Assembly (NCBI GenBank): GCA_016178505.1
Contig: JACOTG010000005.1
Span: 1-64,000 of the forward strand
Reading direction: 5' to 3'
Length of the DNA stretch: 64,000 bases
Source: Planctomycetota bacterium
Lineage (GTDB): Bacteria > Planctomycetota > JACOTG01
Positions 27,322-36,581 of this stretch are shown here, in pieces (position 1 is the first letter of the stretch; each line of letters begins with the position of its first letter). Made by a program: the position numbers and the translations under genes. Under the pieces are notes generated by a model that saw only the letters and a program-made list of their open reading frames with translations, was not told where the DNA came from and did not search any database.

Positions 27322-28665
27322 TCAACACGGCGTGATCTGCTTGTAGCGCTTTCCACGCTTCGCTTCGACGTCCGCCTGAAGAGCGCGGAACTCGTGGTAG
27401 CACGCCATCAGCTCCTCGTGCGTGATCGACTCCTGGCGGATGTGGACGTCGGGGTTGTCGTACCACGGCACCATTCCGTTGTCCGTCGGAGGCAAGTAGC
27501 CCTCCTTGACGCACAGGTCGTAGAGGTCCGTGCCCGGGAACGCCTGGAAGATGAACACGCACAGGACGTCCGGGTCCATCTCGCGGTTGAGCTGGATCGT
27601 CTCGCGGATGAGATCGGGCGTTTCGTACGGGAGCCCGATCATGTTCAGTGCGACCGTTTCGATCTCGCGCTCGCGGCATCGCCGGAACGCGTCGACGATC
27701 ACCTTGTTGCTCATGCGGCGATTGAGATACCGCTTGCGATATTCTTCGTTGCCTTCTTCGACGCCGAAGAGCGCCGTGCGGCAGTTGGCCTGCTTCAAGA
27801 GGTCGCAGACTTCGTCGGTGGCCAGCTCGACACGCAGGAACGCTGTGAACGGGATGTGGAACTCCGATCCGTACTTCTCGGCGAACTCGCGCAACCAGTG
27901 CTTGTCGACGCCGAAGATCTCGTCCCAGAATTCGAACATCTCGATCTGCGGATAGCGCGCCAAGAGCTCGCGGATCTCGCCGAGGAAGTAATCGACGCTG
28001 CGCACGCGCGTGAGCTTCCCCTTGCCGCGGTAGAGAGTCATGAGCCCGTGGTTGCTGCAGTAGGTGCAGTTGTAGGGACAGCCGCGTCCCGCGGCGACCG
28101 GCATGACGTGCTTCTCGTGGAAGATCGTGGCCGCGGCCGTGCGCTCGAGGAGATCTTCGAAGTTGAAGATTTCCCGCTCCCAGTGCGGCAACGTGTCGAG
28201 GTCTGCGATGAGTTGGCGTGCTTCGTTGCGGTGGATTTCGCCGTCGTTCTTCACCCAAAGGTTCGGGATCTTCGTGATTTCGCTTCCCGACTCCATGGCG
28301 TGAATGAGGTCCATCATCGCGCCCTCGCCTTCGCCGCGGCACAGCATGTCGACGTGCTCGTACGCGATGACTTCCTCGGGCCAAAAGGTCGGATGATAAC
28401 CCCCGACGAGAATCGGCTTGTCCGAGACCTTGCGCGACCACTCGGAGAATCGCTTCACTCCCGGCCACTGGAAGCTCATCGCGGAAAACGCGATGAGGTC
28501 GAACGATCGAGTGCGGAGAGCTTGCAGGTACTCCTCCTCCGACGTTCGGTGGTCGACGCGAAGAAGGTCGTAAGTGTGACCTTCTTGCTTCAGCAGCGCC
28601 GCCAACGCGGCGACGCCCGAGTTGAAGAGCTTCTCGAAGGAGAACTCGACGAAGAGTATGTGCAT
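27322..28665 (-). CDS. B12-domain radical SAM protein, copy B
   Basis: 447 residues, paralogue of copy A, with identical motif spacing: FVEFSFEKLFNSGVAALAAL at the start, the LVGGYHPTFWPEE cobalamin-domain loop, and GRGCPYNCTYC at about 196-203. It is the first gene of the operon rSAM-anmK-rSAM-GH3-symporter. The duplication with anmK inserted between the copies, and no divergence in length, suggest both copies are kept under selection. The biochemical role is unknown. Confidence 0.85.
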   Translation of the reverse strand: MHILFVEFSFEKLFNSGVAALAALLKQEGHTYDLLRVDHRTSEEEYLQALRTRSFDLIAFSAMSFQWPGVKRFSEWSRKVSDKPILVGGYHPTFWPEEVIAYEHVDMLCRGEGEGAMMDLIHAMESGSEITKIPNLWVKNDGEIHRNEARQLIADLDTLPHWEREIFNFEDLLERTAAATIFHEKHVMPVAAGRGCPYNCTYCSNHGLMTLYRGKGKLTRVRSVDYFLGEIRELLARYPQIEMFEFWDEIFGVDKHWLREFAEKYGSEFHIPFTAFLRVELATDEVCDLLKQANCRTALFGVEEGNEEYRKRYLNRRMSNKVIVDAFRRCREREIETVALNMIGLPYETPDLIRETIQLNREMDPDVLCVFIFQAFPGTDLYDLCVKEGYLPPTDNGMVPWYDNPDVHIRQESITHEELMACYHEFRALQADVEAKRGKRYKQITPC

Positions 28666-28745
28666 AACGAACCCGATCCCTTAAAGCGGCCCTCTCTCAG
28701 GCGCTCCCGAGCATCTTCTTAGCGGAGGTGCAACTCGCGAGCGAG

Positions 28746-28774
28746 AGTATACCCGTCGTCGTTTTGGCCTACAA
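28746..28774 (-). promoter_or_regulatory. Promoter of the radical SAM / anmK operon
   Basis: On the minus strand TTGTAG (28769-28774), a 17-nt spacer and TATACT (28746-28751), about 80 nt upstream of the first gene. The rest of 28666-28860 holds nothing else recognisable. Confidence 0.5.
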
Positions 28775-28860
28775 AACGAAAACCCAACCAGAATGCTCCT
28801 ATATGGTCCGCGGACGGCCCCCGTCGGTTCGAATCGGCGCAGCCGGATTTCTCGCCGCCG

Positions 28861-31284
28861 CTACTTGAGGTATCCGAGCGCTCTAAGAGCCGCCGTGGTT
28901 TGGGACGATGTGGCGACGCGGGTCGCGCCAAACGGCTCCGAGGCCATCAGCGTGGCAATGAACCGCCGGTACTGGCGAGTCGTTTCCGCCGATGGCGTGC
29001 GCCCGCTCACGCAGAGGTTGTTCAGCTCCTTCGGATCGAGGGCCAGATCGTACAGCTCGCGCTCTTTGAGGATGCCATTGAATCTCGAGTAGTCCACGTG
29101 CGCGCGCATTTCCGCGACCTTCGGGTCGGATTCGATGTTTGGCGATTCGATGAACATCTCGTTGCCGACTCGCGCCGCGTACCGGACGAAGAACGTCTGG
29201 TCCTCCGCGAAGATCGGGCGCGGCATCATCGGCCTTCCCATCAGCAGCGGCAGGAAGCTGCGACCCTGCGCGCCCGGGACCTGCGCCCCCATGCCGAGCG
29301 CATCGAGGATCGTCGGATAGAGGTCGATCGTCGACACAGGCACGTCGACGGTCGTGCGCCCAGCGTGTGGCGCGGAGCCGCTCGTGCGCGGCATGCGGAT
29401 CACCAACGGAACGCGCAGGAGCTCCTCGTACAACGAATGCCCATGCGTAGCGATCGCCAGGTGATCGAAGAAGTCCTCTCCGTGATCGGACGTGACGACG
29501 AGAATCGTGTTGTCGAGGAGCCCGCGCGCTCGCAGGTCGTCGACGAACTTCCCGAGCCACTCATCGGCGTGATGGATGCCGGCGTCGTAGAGCGCCTCGA
29601 TGTGACGTGCGTCCGCGCTCCCCGCCGCCAACCGTTTCTCCATGAGCATCTTCAGCACGTCGGCCCAGTCGATGGAGTTGCCGACCGGGCCGCGATAGCT
29701 CGGATCGTAATCGCTCTCCGGGTTCGGCGGCGGCGCGTACGGAGTGTGCGCCTCGTAGGTGTGGAGGAACAGAAAGAACGGTCGGTCTCCAACTTCGCTC
29801 ACGGCGCGGCGCGCGCGTTCGAACGTGTGTTCGATGAACTTGTGGGGACGAGCGGGCTGGACTCCCGTCTTGGTCATGTCGAGGTACGAGTCGAATCCCT
29901 GGTCGAAACCGAAGTCGGAGGCGACGGATCCCCCTTCAGTGATGCCGATCGTCGCATACCCCGCTTCCGAAAGCGATTTCGCGAGAGTTCGAACGTGCGG
30001 CGACAGCCGGTTCGAGAACGAAACGACGCCGTGCGTCGTGGCGTATTGCGACGTCATGATCGACATCACCGACTCGATCGTCTCGGGCGCCGACGCATAC
30101 GCGGTCGGGAAGACCACGGACTCGTTCGCCAGCGCTTCGAGCTTCGGCGTCGTGCCGCGGCGATACCCGAACAGGCTCGTGTGATCCGCGCGAACGGTGT
30201 CGAGGAGGACGACGACGACGTTCGGCACGCTCGAGCGGCGCGGCGCGGCGACGATCGGGCTCGACCACACGGCGTCGTCGAACTGCGGATCGGCCTTCAC
30301 GCCAGGCTCGCCCTCGAGCGTTTCGAATTTCAGGCGCATCTCGCGGCCGGCGTGCGAGGCGAGCGAAACGCTCGCGTCGAACCAATGCCGATCCTCCGGC
30401 TTCGCCTTGGGGTTCACGTACTGGGAGAAGAGAACGACCGGCTTGCCGACATCGCCCTCGGCGCCGCTCACGCGAAACGTCACGCCGTCTCCCGGCTTGT
30501 ACCAGCACGACGGCAGCACGCCGTAGCCGAACGTGAGGGTGCCGCCGGAATCGGGAACGGTCACGGATCCCTCGAGGATCCCGGGAGCCGGCGAGTAGAG
30601 AACGGCTCGACTCTCGCCGCCGATCTCCGCACGGTCGAACGGACCCGCGAGCCCCTCGAGATGCCGCCGGGCCAGCGCCGACGCGCGCACGATGTCTATT
30701 TCGTCGATTTCCATCGTGCACGGCACGTCGCCGGGCTCGAGACCGATCGAGATTCCAATGCGGTTCAACGACCCTTTCCACGCCGGCGAATCCTCGACCG
30801 GCACGAAACAGGTGTTCGACTTCCCATTCGAATCGGCGCGAAACGTGGTTCCCCGAGACTTGTCGATGGGCTCGCCCGCGCCGGCCCAGAAAAGCCACGA
30901 GTCGGTGGAGCTCTTCTCCACTCGCAGCTTCACGACGACGCCCGTCGCGTCCGCGGCCTGCAGCGACACATCGCCGACGAGCAGGTTGTCGACGTCGGTC
31001 AGCGTCGCCTTCAACACGCCGCCCGCGACCGAGATGTCTTTGACGCCGCGCTCGCCGTGGAATCCCTCGAGGTCGCCTGCGTGCTCGAATCGGATCTCGC
31101 GAACGTTCGTCGCCAGCGACCCGTCGGGCGCGAAAGCCTTGCCGCGCTCCTTGAGGATCGCGTCCAGGCGCAGGAAATCGCGATTCACGTCGGCTTCCAG
31201 GTGGAAGAACGCAAGCGGGACGGCGAGGATCAACACGAACAAGACCAGCACGAGCACACGCTTCGTCATGATCCAGGCCCTCAT
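28861..31284 (-). CDS. Membrane-anchored sulfatase-fold protein
   Basis: 807 residues. An N-terminal transmembrane anchor (VLVLVLFVLILAVPLAFF), then about 300 residues of beta-sandwich, then the alkaline-phosphatase/sulfatase domain (NVVVVLLDTVRADHTSLFGY; later VVTSDHGEDFFDH as metal ligands). The formylglycine motif CxPxR is absent: the aligned stretch SAPETIESVMSIMT appears to place Thr where sulfatases have Cys or Ser. It may therefore be a phosphotransferase or phosphodiesterase. Divergent to a homologous gene at 31436. Confidence 0.82.
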   Translation of the reverse strand: MRAWIMTKRVLVLVLFVLILAVPLAFFHLEADVNRDFLRLDAILKERGKAFAPDGSLATNVREIRFEHAGDLEGFHGERGVKDISVAGGVLKATLTDVDNLLVGDVSLQAADATGVVVKLRVEKSSTDSWLFWAGAGEPIDKSRGTTFRADSNGKSNTCFVPVEDSPAWKGSLNRIGISIGLEPGDVPCTMEIDEIDIVRASALARRHLEGLAGPFDRAEIGGESRAVLYSPAPGILEGSVTVPDSGGTLTFGYGVLPSCWYKPGDGVTFRVSGAEGDVGKPVVLFSQYVNPKAKPEDRHWFDASVSLASHAGREMRLKFETLEGEPGVKADPQFDDAVWSSPIVAAPRRSSVPNVVVVLLDTVRADHTSLFGYRRGTTPKLEALANESVVFPTAYASAPETIESVMSIMTSQYATTHGVVSFSNRLSPHVRTLAKSLSEAGYATIGITEGGSVASDFGFDQGFDSYLDMTKTGVQPARPHKFIEHTFERARRAVSEVGDRPFFLFLHTYEAHTPYAPPPNPESDYDPSYRGPVGNSIDWADVLKMLMEKRLAAGSADARHIEALYDAGIHHADEWLGKFVDDLRARGLLDNTILVVTSDHGEDFFDHLAIATHGHSLYEELLRVPLVIRMPRTSGSAPHAGRTTVDVPVSTIDLYPTILDALGMGAQVPGAQGRSFLPLLMGRPMMPRPIFAEDQTFFVRYAARVGNEMFIESPNIESDPKVAEMRAHVDYSRFNGILKERELYDLALDPKELNNLCVSGRTPSAETTRQYRRFIATLMASEPFGATRVATSSQTTAALRALGYLK

Positions 31285-31398
31285 TCGAGTTTGGCGGTGA
31301 CGCGGCCCGACGAATTCACCCGCGAGTCGGCGCGTCGAAAAGCGGCGAGATGATATCGGCCGACCGTTGGCGATGCAATTAGTGGCGGCGCCGCGGCG

Positions 31399-31428
31399 TT
31401 GACCGTCGCTTCATGCGACGAGTACATT
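31399..31428 (+). promoter_or_regulatory. Promoter of second sulfatase-fold gene
   Basis: TTGACC (31399-31404), an 18-nt spacer and TACATT (31423-31428). The -10 box ends 4-7 nt before the GTG/ATG start, predicting a leaderless transcript. Confidence 0.5.
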
Positions 31429-31435
31429 AGACGTG

Positions 31436-33445
31436 ATGCGCCGTCCCTTGCTCCTCGTTGCCGTCATCTTCGCCGCTCTCGCGGCGGCGACCTCGTTCGA
31501 GATCGGTTGTGGCGCTCGCCATCCGGGCCGACCGATGGAGTCCGACGTCGTCGCCGTCGATCTCGTGGACGCTCTCGCACACGCGACGATCACGCAGAAC
31601 GAGTGCGCACCCGTCACGGCCGGCGTGCTGTTCACCGGCGCGAAGCGACTCGAGGGAGTCGAAAAAGGCGGCGAACGTCCGGCCATCGTCGCCGCACCGC
31701 CATCGAAGATCGTCTTTCGCCAAACCGTCGAGAAGGGCGAACGCCTCGCATTCGCCGCGGGTCTCGACTTCGACTGGCCGAAGGACGCAGTGGGCTCCAT
31801 CCGATTTCGCGTGACGATCGGTTCCGAGACGATCTTCGATCACTCGCTCGATCACTCGACGTCGCGAAGCGGCGACTGGGTGGACGCGCGCGTGGATCTG
31901 GAGCGATTCGCCGGCCGTGACGTGACGATTGCGTTCGAAACCTCGACGGACGCGCCTTCGGACGGCCCGACACTTTCCGCGGGCTGGGGATCGCCTCGCA
32001 TCCTGCGAAGCACCTCGATCGATCGCACCGTCGCTTCGCGCGACGCGCCAAACGTCCTCGTCGTGGTGATCGACACGCTTCGCGCCGACGCGGTGCACGC
32101 GTTCGGCTGCCCGATCGAGGCGACACCGGCGCTCGACTCGCTCGCGGCCCGCGGCATCCGCTACGATCGCGCGCTCTCGGCGTCGTCGTGGACGTGGCCG
32201 GCGACGAGTTCGATCCTCACCGCGCTATATCCCTTTGCGCACGGCGTGCGACGCGCCGAACAGTGCTATCTGTCGGATTCGATCACGACGATCGCGGAAC
32301 ACTTTCAGTCGAACGGGATCACGACCGCGGCGTTCTCGGCGAACTCGTTCATCTGCGGGGCGCAGAACTTCGGCCAGGGGTTCGAGACGTTCCAGGAATT
32401 CCCCGAAGTCGGACAGCGCGGGCGGCCGGTGGCGACGGCATTCGGTCGATGGCTCGAGGATCGACACGATGCGAGATTCTTCGCGTACGTCCACTTGATG
32501 GATCCGCACTACCCCTACACGCCACTTCCCGAGTGGCTCGATCGCGTGCGCGGCGGACATCGCAGCGCCGATGATGATCGAGTCTTCCAGGAGATTGCGA
32601 CGGTGCACGCGCAGCCCGGTTTGCAGAAGTTTCGTGAACAAAAGGATCTCCTGCGGATCGCGTACGAGGCCGACGTCCTCGAGGCGGATCAAGCGGTCGC
32701 TGGCATGCTCGAATCCCTCCGCCTTTGGCACGTCGACGACCGCACGATCGTCGTCGTGACCAGCGACCACGGGGAGGAGTTCTTCGAGCACGGAGGCGTG
32801 GGACATGCGCGCACGCTCTACGAGGAGCTCATCCACGTCCCGCTGATCATCGTCGACCCGCGAGCCGGAGCCGCGCGCGTGAGCGAATCGGTCGAGACGA
32901 TGCGTCTCTTCCCGACGCTGTGCACGCTCGCGAACGTTCCCGTCCCCCGCTCGATCGCGTCGGTGGCGGCGCTTCCACCGTTCGGACCCGCGACGACGAG
33001 CGAGCCGGTGGCGTTCTCGACGACCGACAAGTGGGAAACGCAACGCCCGATGTTCCGGACGCAGAGCGCGATCCGAACGCCCGAGTGGATGCTGTGGGTC
33101 GCGCCGAAATGCAGCGACCCCGATTGGGAGCCGCCGAAGGACGATCCGAACGCGACCGCGCCCGAGCTTCCGGAAATGGTGCGACTCTTCCACCTCTCGG
33201 CGGATCCGGGCGAACAGACGGACGTCGCGGCCTCGGAGCCGGATCGAGTGAAGTCACTCTACGCCCGCCTCGAAAAATGGCGGGTCGATACCGAAGCTCA
33301 GAGCCCGAAGAGGCAATGGAGCCCGAGCCGACAATTGCTCGAGCGGCTCAACGCGAACCCCTACTTCGGGGGCGGGGGAAACGCACAAAGCACCCCAACC
33401 GGATCGACGCCGCCGAAGGACGATCCGCCAAAATCGCCGAAGTGA
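31436..33445 (+). CDS. Secreted sulfatase-fold protein
   Basis: 669 residues. Signal peptide (RRPLLLVAVIFAALAAATSF) with a nearby Cys that is a poor lipobox. A beta-sandwich domain follows (about 80-200), then the sulfatase domain (NVLVVVIDTLRADAVHAFG, VVTSDHGEEFFEHGG). The active-site segment SASSWTWPATSSILT again has Thr at the nucleophile position, as in lipoteichoic-acid and phosphoethanolamine transferases. The C-terminus is a Pro/Lys-rich tail. It is divergently paired with the 28861-31284 homologue, so the two probably arose by duplication. A GTG at 31433 is an alternative start. Confidence 0.82.
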   Translation: MRRPLLLVAVIFAALAAATSFEIGCGARHPGRPMESDVVAVDLVDALAHATITQNECAPVTAGVLFTGAKRLEGVEKGGERPAIVAAPPSKIVFRQTVEKGERLAFAAGLDFDWPKDAVGSIRFRVTIGSETIFDHSLDHSTSRSGDWVDARVDLERFAGRDVTIAFETSTDAPSDGPTLSAGWGSPRILRSTSIDRTVASRDAPNVLVVVIDTLRADAVHAFGCPIEATPALDSLAARGIRYDRALSASSWTWPATSSILTALYPFAHGVRRAEQCYLSDSITTIAEHFQSNGITTAAFSANSFICGAQNFGQGFETFQEFPEVGQRGRPVATAFGRWLEDRHDARFFAYVHLMDPHYPYTPLPEWLDRVRGGHRSADDDRVFQEIATVHAQPGLQKFREQKDLLRIAYEADVLEADQAVAGMLESLRLWHVDDRTIVVVTSDHGEEFFEHGGVGHARTLYEELIHVPLIIVDPRAGAARVSESVETMRLFPTLCTLANVPVPRSIASVAALPPFGPATTSEPVAFSTTDKWETQRPMFRTQSAIRTPEWMLWVAPKCSDPDWEPPKDDPNATAPELPEMVRLFHLSADPGEQTDVAASEPDRVKSLYARLEKWRVDTEAQSPKRQWSPSRQLLERLNANPYFGGGGNAQSTPTGSTPPKDDPPKSPK

Positions 33446-33470
33446 AAGCCGCGATCGTCTAGTAAGGGCC

Positions 33471-33652
33471 CGCGCAGAAACAAATGCGTCGAACACCGAG
33501 GCTGAGCGAGAAGGCCGCTGGCGAGGAACGACGGGTACCCGCGGCACGAAGTGCCGTGGGTGAAGTCGTATCAACGGAGCGATACGGCGAGGAGGAGAGA
33601 CGAAGTCCAGCGGCCTTCGCAGCCGGCCGAATGGAGCCGTTGTTTCTGCGCG
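33471..33652. repeat. Structured palindromic element with 13-bp terminal inverted repeats
   Basis: Outer perfect 13-bp inverted repeat (33471-33483 with 33640-33652). Inside it is a 12-bp repeat (33510-33521 with 33607-33618) extended by GGCTG/CAGCC (33500-33504 with 33620-33624). An apical 11-bp hairpin with a GAA loop spans about 33537-33561, flanked by ACGAC/GTCGT, and a CGTATC/GATACG hairpin follows at about 33567-33586. The nested layout could be a structured RNA or a short non-autonomous mobile element. No ORF lies inside. Confidence 0.7.
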
Positions 33653-33656
33653 ACCT

Positions 33657-34064
33657 CTAAGTGCTTCGCCGGACGTATTTCATCCGCAGATCGTAGAGGT
33701 ACGCCTCGATCGCGCGGCTCTCGTCGTCGGTGCGATTGCCCTTCGTCTTGTCCTGCAAGAGTTGCAACAGGTCGATCGTGTACTTCGCCTGAGGCAGATC
33801 GATCTCGACCTTGCCCGTCGCCGGATGCTCGATCTCGCCGAGTGCGAGCAGTGCCTGGCTTGCGAGCGTCGAGATGAACACGAGGAAGTTCGGCTGCGGA
33901 AACTCCGCGCGCGCCTCCGGGCCCTCGCCGGATGCCTCGTGATGGGAAACGTCTCCCTGCTTGGGCTCCGTCGCGGCGCGCTCGGCGGCAGCGCGGCTCT
34001 TCTCCTCGCGAGCCCTGCGCTTCCACTCGGAATCGACCTTCTTGTCCTCTTCCTTATCCACCAT
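33657..34064 (-). CDS. DUF1844 protein
   Basis: 135 residues. A charged N-terminal half rich in Lys, Glu and Ala (about 1-55) precedes the DUF1844 core NFLVFISTLASQALLALGEI, KYTIDLLQLLQDKTKGN and a C-terminal helix ending in YLYDLRMKYV. This family is known from Planctomycetota, Myxococcota and Acidobacteria; its function is unknown. It lies 39 nt after pyrG and shares its transcript. Its stop sits 5 bp from the palindromic element. Confidence 0.85.
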   Translation of the reverse strand: MVDKEEDKKVDSEWKRRAREEKSRAAAERAATEPKQGDVSHHEASGEGPEARAEFPQPNFLVFISTLASQALLALGEIEHPATGKVEIDLPQAKYTIDLLQLLQDKTKGNRTDDESRAIEAYLYDLRMKYVRRST

Positions 34065-34102
34065 GATTTCGTCTCCTCGAGATCCTCGACCGGGGATGGG
34101 TT

Positions 34103-35779
34103 TCAGCGAAGCCCATCGGTCGGCTCGGAAACCTTGAGCGCCAAAGGCGTGCCGGTGCGCGTTCGCCGCCGCGTCGTTGCGCGCCGGCCGTCGAGCGCGG
34201 CGCGCACGAACTCGCGGAAGAGTGGATGCGCCGCGGTCGGCTTGCTTTGGAACTCGGGATGATACTGCACGGCCACGAACCAGGGATGATCGCGAAGTTC
34301 CACGATCTCCACGAGGTCGGCCTGCGGGTAGATGCCGCTGAACGTCATGCCGTTTTCCTCGAAGATCGCACGGTAGTGGTTGTTGAACTCGTAGCGATGG
34401 CGATGGCGTTCGCTGACTTCTTCCTTTCCGTATGCGGCAGCGGCGCGGCTACCCTTCTCGACCCGGCACGGGTATGCGCCGAGGCGCATCGTTCCACCCA
34501 ACTTCGTGATCTTCTTCTGTTCTTCGAGGAGGCTGATCACCGGGTGCGGAGTGTCCGCCACGAATTCAGTCGAGTTCGCTTCCTTCAGGCCGCAGACGTT
34601 CCGCGCAAATTCGATGACTGCGCACTGCATTCCGAGGCAAAGTCCAAAGTACGGAATGCGGTTCTCACGCGCCCAGCGAATGGCAGCCATCTTGCCTTCG
34701 GTGCCGCGCATGCCGAACCCGCCGGGCACGAGCACTCCGCCGACTCCTTGTAGCAGCTTCTTTGGTCCTTCGCGTTCGACTTCCTCGGCGCGGATCCAGC
34801 GGATCGCGACGCGCGCCCGGTTCGCGATGCCCGCGTGCGTCAGCGATTCGGTGATGCTCTTGTACGCGTCGTGAAGCCCGGTGTACTTGCCGACGATCGC
34901 GATCTCGCACTTCGCCTTCGCGTTTCTCAGCGTGTCGAGCATTTCCGTCCAGCGACGGACGTTCGGCCGCCGAGCCGCGAGTCCGAGCTTCTTCACCAGG
35001 ATCTCGTCGAGCTTCTGCTGCATGAGGACCAGCGGCACTTCATAGATCGAGAAGTCGACGTCCTTTTCCTCGATGACGCAGTCGAGCGGCACGCTGCAGA
35101 ATAGCGAGATCTTCTCGCGAAGTTCCTGACCGATCGGCTTCTCGGCGCGGCAGATGAGCACGTCCGGCTGGATGCCGATCTCCCGGAGCTTCCCGACCGA
35201 CTGTTGCGTCGGCTTCGTCTTCAGCTCGCCCGAGACGCGCAAGTAGGGAATGAGCGTGAGATGGATGTAGAGGACGTCGTTCGCCTTTTTTCCGATGCGG
35301 AACTGTCGAATCGCCTCGAGGAACGGAAGGCTCTCGATGTCGCCGACGGTGCCGCCGATTTCCGTGATGATGACGTCGGTATCGGCATCGACCAGTCGAT
35401 CGACGCACGACTTGATCTCGTCCGTGATGTGCGGGATCACCTGCACGGTGCGGCCGAGATACTTCCCTTCGCGCTCCTTCTGGATGACGGCGTAATAGAT
35501 CTTCCCCGTCGTGAAGTTGCAGTCCTTGGTGAGCGGTGCATTCGTGAATCGCTCGTAGTGGCCGAGGTCGAGGTCCGTCTCGGCGCCGTCGTTCGTGACG
35601 TACACCTCGCCGTGCTGGAACGGGCTCATCGTGCCCGGATCGACGTTGATGTACGGGTCGAACTTCTGCAGCTTGACCTTCAGCCCACGGCTCTCGAGGA
35701 GCATCCCGATCGACGCCGACGTGAGTCCTTTGCCGAGCGAAGAAACGACGCCGCCCGTGATGAAGATGTGCTTCGCCAT
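34103..35779 (-). CDS. pyrG: CTP synthase
   Basis: 558 residues. Makes CTP from UTP, ATP and glutamine. The N-terminal synthetase begins [21 protein letters not shown] with the nucleotide loop, then [21 protein letters not shown]. The C-terminal class I amidotransferase has the nucleophile in [10 protein letters not shown] and the His/Glu pair in VQYHPEF. CTP from this enzyme feeds CMP-KDO formation by kdsB, which ends 4 nt upstream. The C-terminal 25 residues are Arg/Thr-rich and not conserved. Confidence 0.97.
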   Translation of the reverse strand: MAKHIFITGGVVSSLGKGLTSASIGMLLESRGLKVKLQKFDPYINVDPGTMSPFQHGEVYVTNDGAETDLDLGHYERFTNAPLTKDCNFTTGKIYYAVIQKEREGKYLGRTVQVIPHITDEIKSCVDRLVDADTDVIITEIGGTVGDIESLPFLEAIRQFRIGKKANDVLYIHLTLIPYLRVSGELKTKPTQQSVGKLREIGIQPDVLICRAEKPIGQELREKISLFCSVPLDCVIEEKDVDFSIYEVPLVLMQQKLDEILVKKLGLAARRPNVRRWTEMLDTLRNAKAKCEIAIVGKYTGLHDAYKSITESLTHAGIANRARVAIRWIRAEEVEREGPKKLLQGVGGVLVPGGFGMRGTEGKMAAIRWARENRIPYFGLCLGMQCAVIEFARNVCGLKEANSTEFVADTPHPVISLLEEQKKITKLGGTMRLGAYPCRVEKGSRAAAAYGKEEVSERHRHRYEFNNHYRAIFEENGMTFSGIYPQADLVEIVELRDHPWFVAVQYHPEFQSKPTAAHPLFREFVRAALDGRRATTRRRTRTGTPLALKVSEPTDGLR

Positions 35780-35783
35780 CGTT

Positions 35784-36581
35784 CTATCCTCCCGACTTCG
35801 CCCCCGCTTGAACCGGCGAGCGCTTCCAGACGTCCACGAATCGCCGGTAGTCTTCCGAACTGTTGATCCCGAAACCGTAGTGCTCGGTGACGATCACTCG
35901 AAACGTGAGTCCTGCGCCGAGCGCACGAAGCTGCTCGAGCTTTTCCAATTCTTCCAATCGCGACGTCGGCAACGAGGCGAATCGTCCGAGCGACGCGCGC
36001 TGGAAGGCGTAAATCCCCCGATGGTGAAAGAGCGGCGTGCCGGCTCCCGCGGGATGTGCCGCAGGATCGCGTCGAAACGGGATCGCCGCGCGCGAGAAGT
36101 AGAGTGCACGACCGCTTTCGCCGATGACGACTTTCACGACGTTCGGGTCGGCGACCTCGGCTTCGTCGTCGATGCGCTGCGCGAGCGTCACGACGTCGAC
36201 GCGCGGCGAAGACACCGACGCCTCCTCGATGACCCGGTCGACGTCGTCGGGATGGATGAGCGGCTCGTCCCCTTGCAGGTTCACGACCACGCGTTCGTCG
36301 GTGGACTGCGAGACGGCGTCCCACACGCGATCGCTTCCGGTTCGCGCGTTGCCGGTGATGCGAACCTCGATTTCGTTCGCGCGCGCGACGTCGGCGATTC
36401 GCGGTTCGTCGGTCGCCACGATGACCCGCGACGCGCGACGCGCCAGCCGTGCGCGCTCCACTACGTGGACGAAGAGGGGACGGCCCGTTTCCGCGAGCAG
36501 CGCCTTGCCCGGAAGCCGCGTCGAGCCCAGGCTCACGGGCACGACCACGATCGCGAGTGGACTCGACATGCTCGGCGTCAC
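35784..36581 (-). CDS. kdsB: 3-deoxy-manno-octulosonate cytidylyltransferase
   Basis: 265 residues. Activates KDO as CMP-KDO for lipopolysaccharide core assembly, indicating an LPS-type outer membrane. Motifs: [11 protein letters not shown] near the N-terminus, [25 protein letters not shown] and NLQGDEPLI with the metal-binding Asp. The nucleotide-binding start reads VPVSLGSTR instead of the usual IPARxxSTR, so the first conserved Arg is missing. It overlaps the preceding lipoprotein stop by 4 bp (ATGA), supporting the start at 36581. Confidence 0.93.
   Translation of the reverse strand: MTPSMSSPLAIVVVPVSLGSTRLPGKALLAETGRPLFVHVVERARLARRASRVIVATDEPRIADVARANEIEVRITGNARTGSDRVWDAVSQSTDERVVVNLQGDEPLIHPDDVDRVIEEASVSSPRVDVVTLAQRIDDEAEVADPNVVKVVIGESGRALYFSRAAIPFRRDPAAHPAGAGTPLFHHRGIYAFQRASLGRFASLPTSRLEELEKLEQLRALGAGLTFRVIVTEHYGFGINSSEDYRRFVDVWKRSPVQAGAKSGG

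Noticed and set aside
28900-31353. Plus-strand ORF of 817 codons
   Set aside because: Mirror of the sulfatase-fold gene; repeated RV/DR-rich composition without motifs.
33471-33652. Insertion sequence
   Set aside because: No transposase or other ORF inside and only 182 bp, so at most a non-autonomous element.
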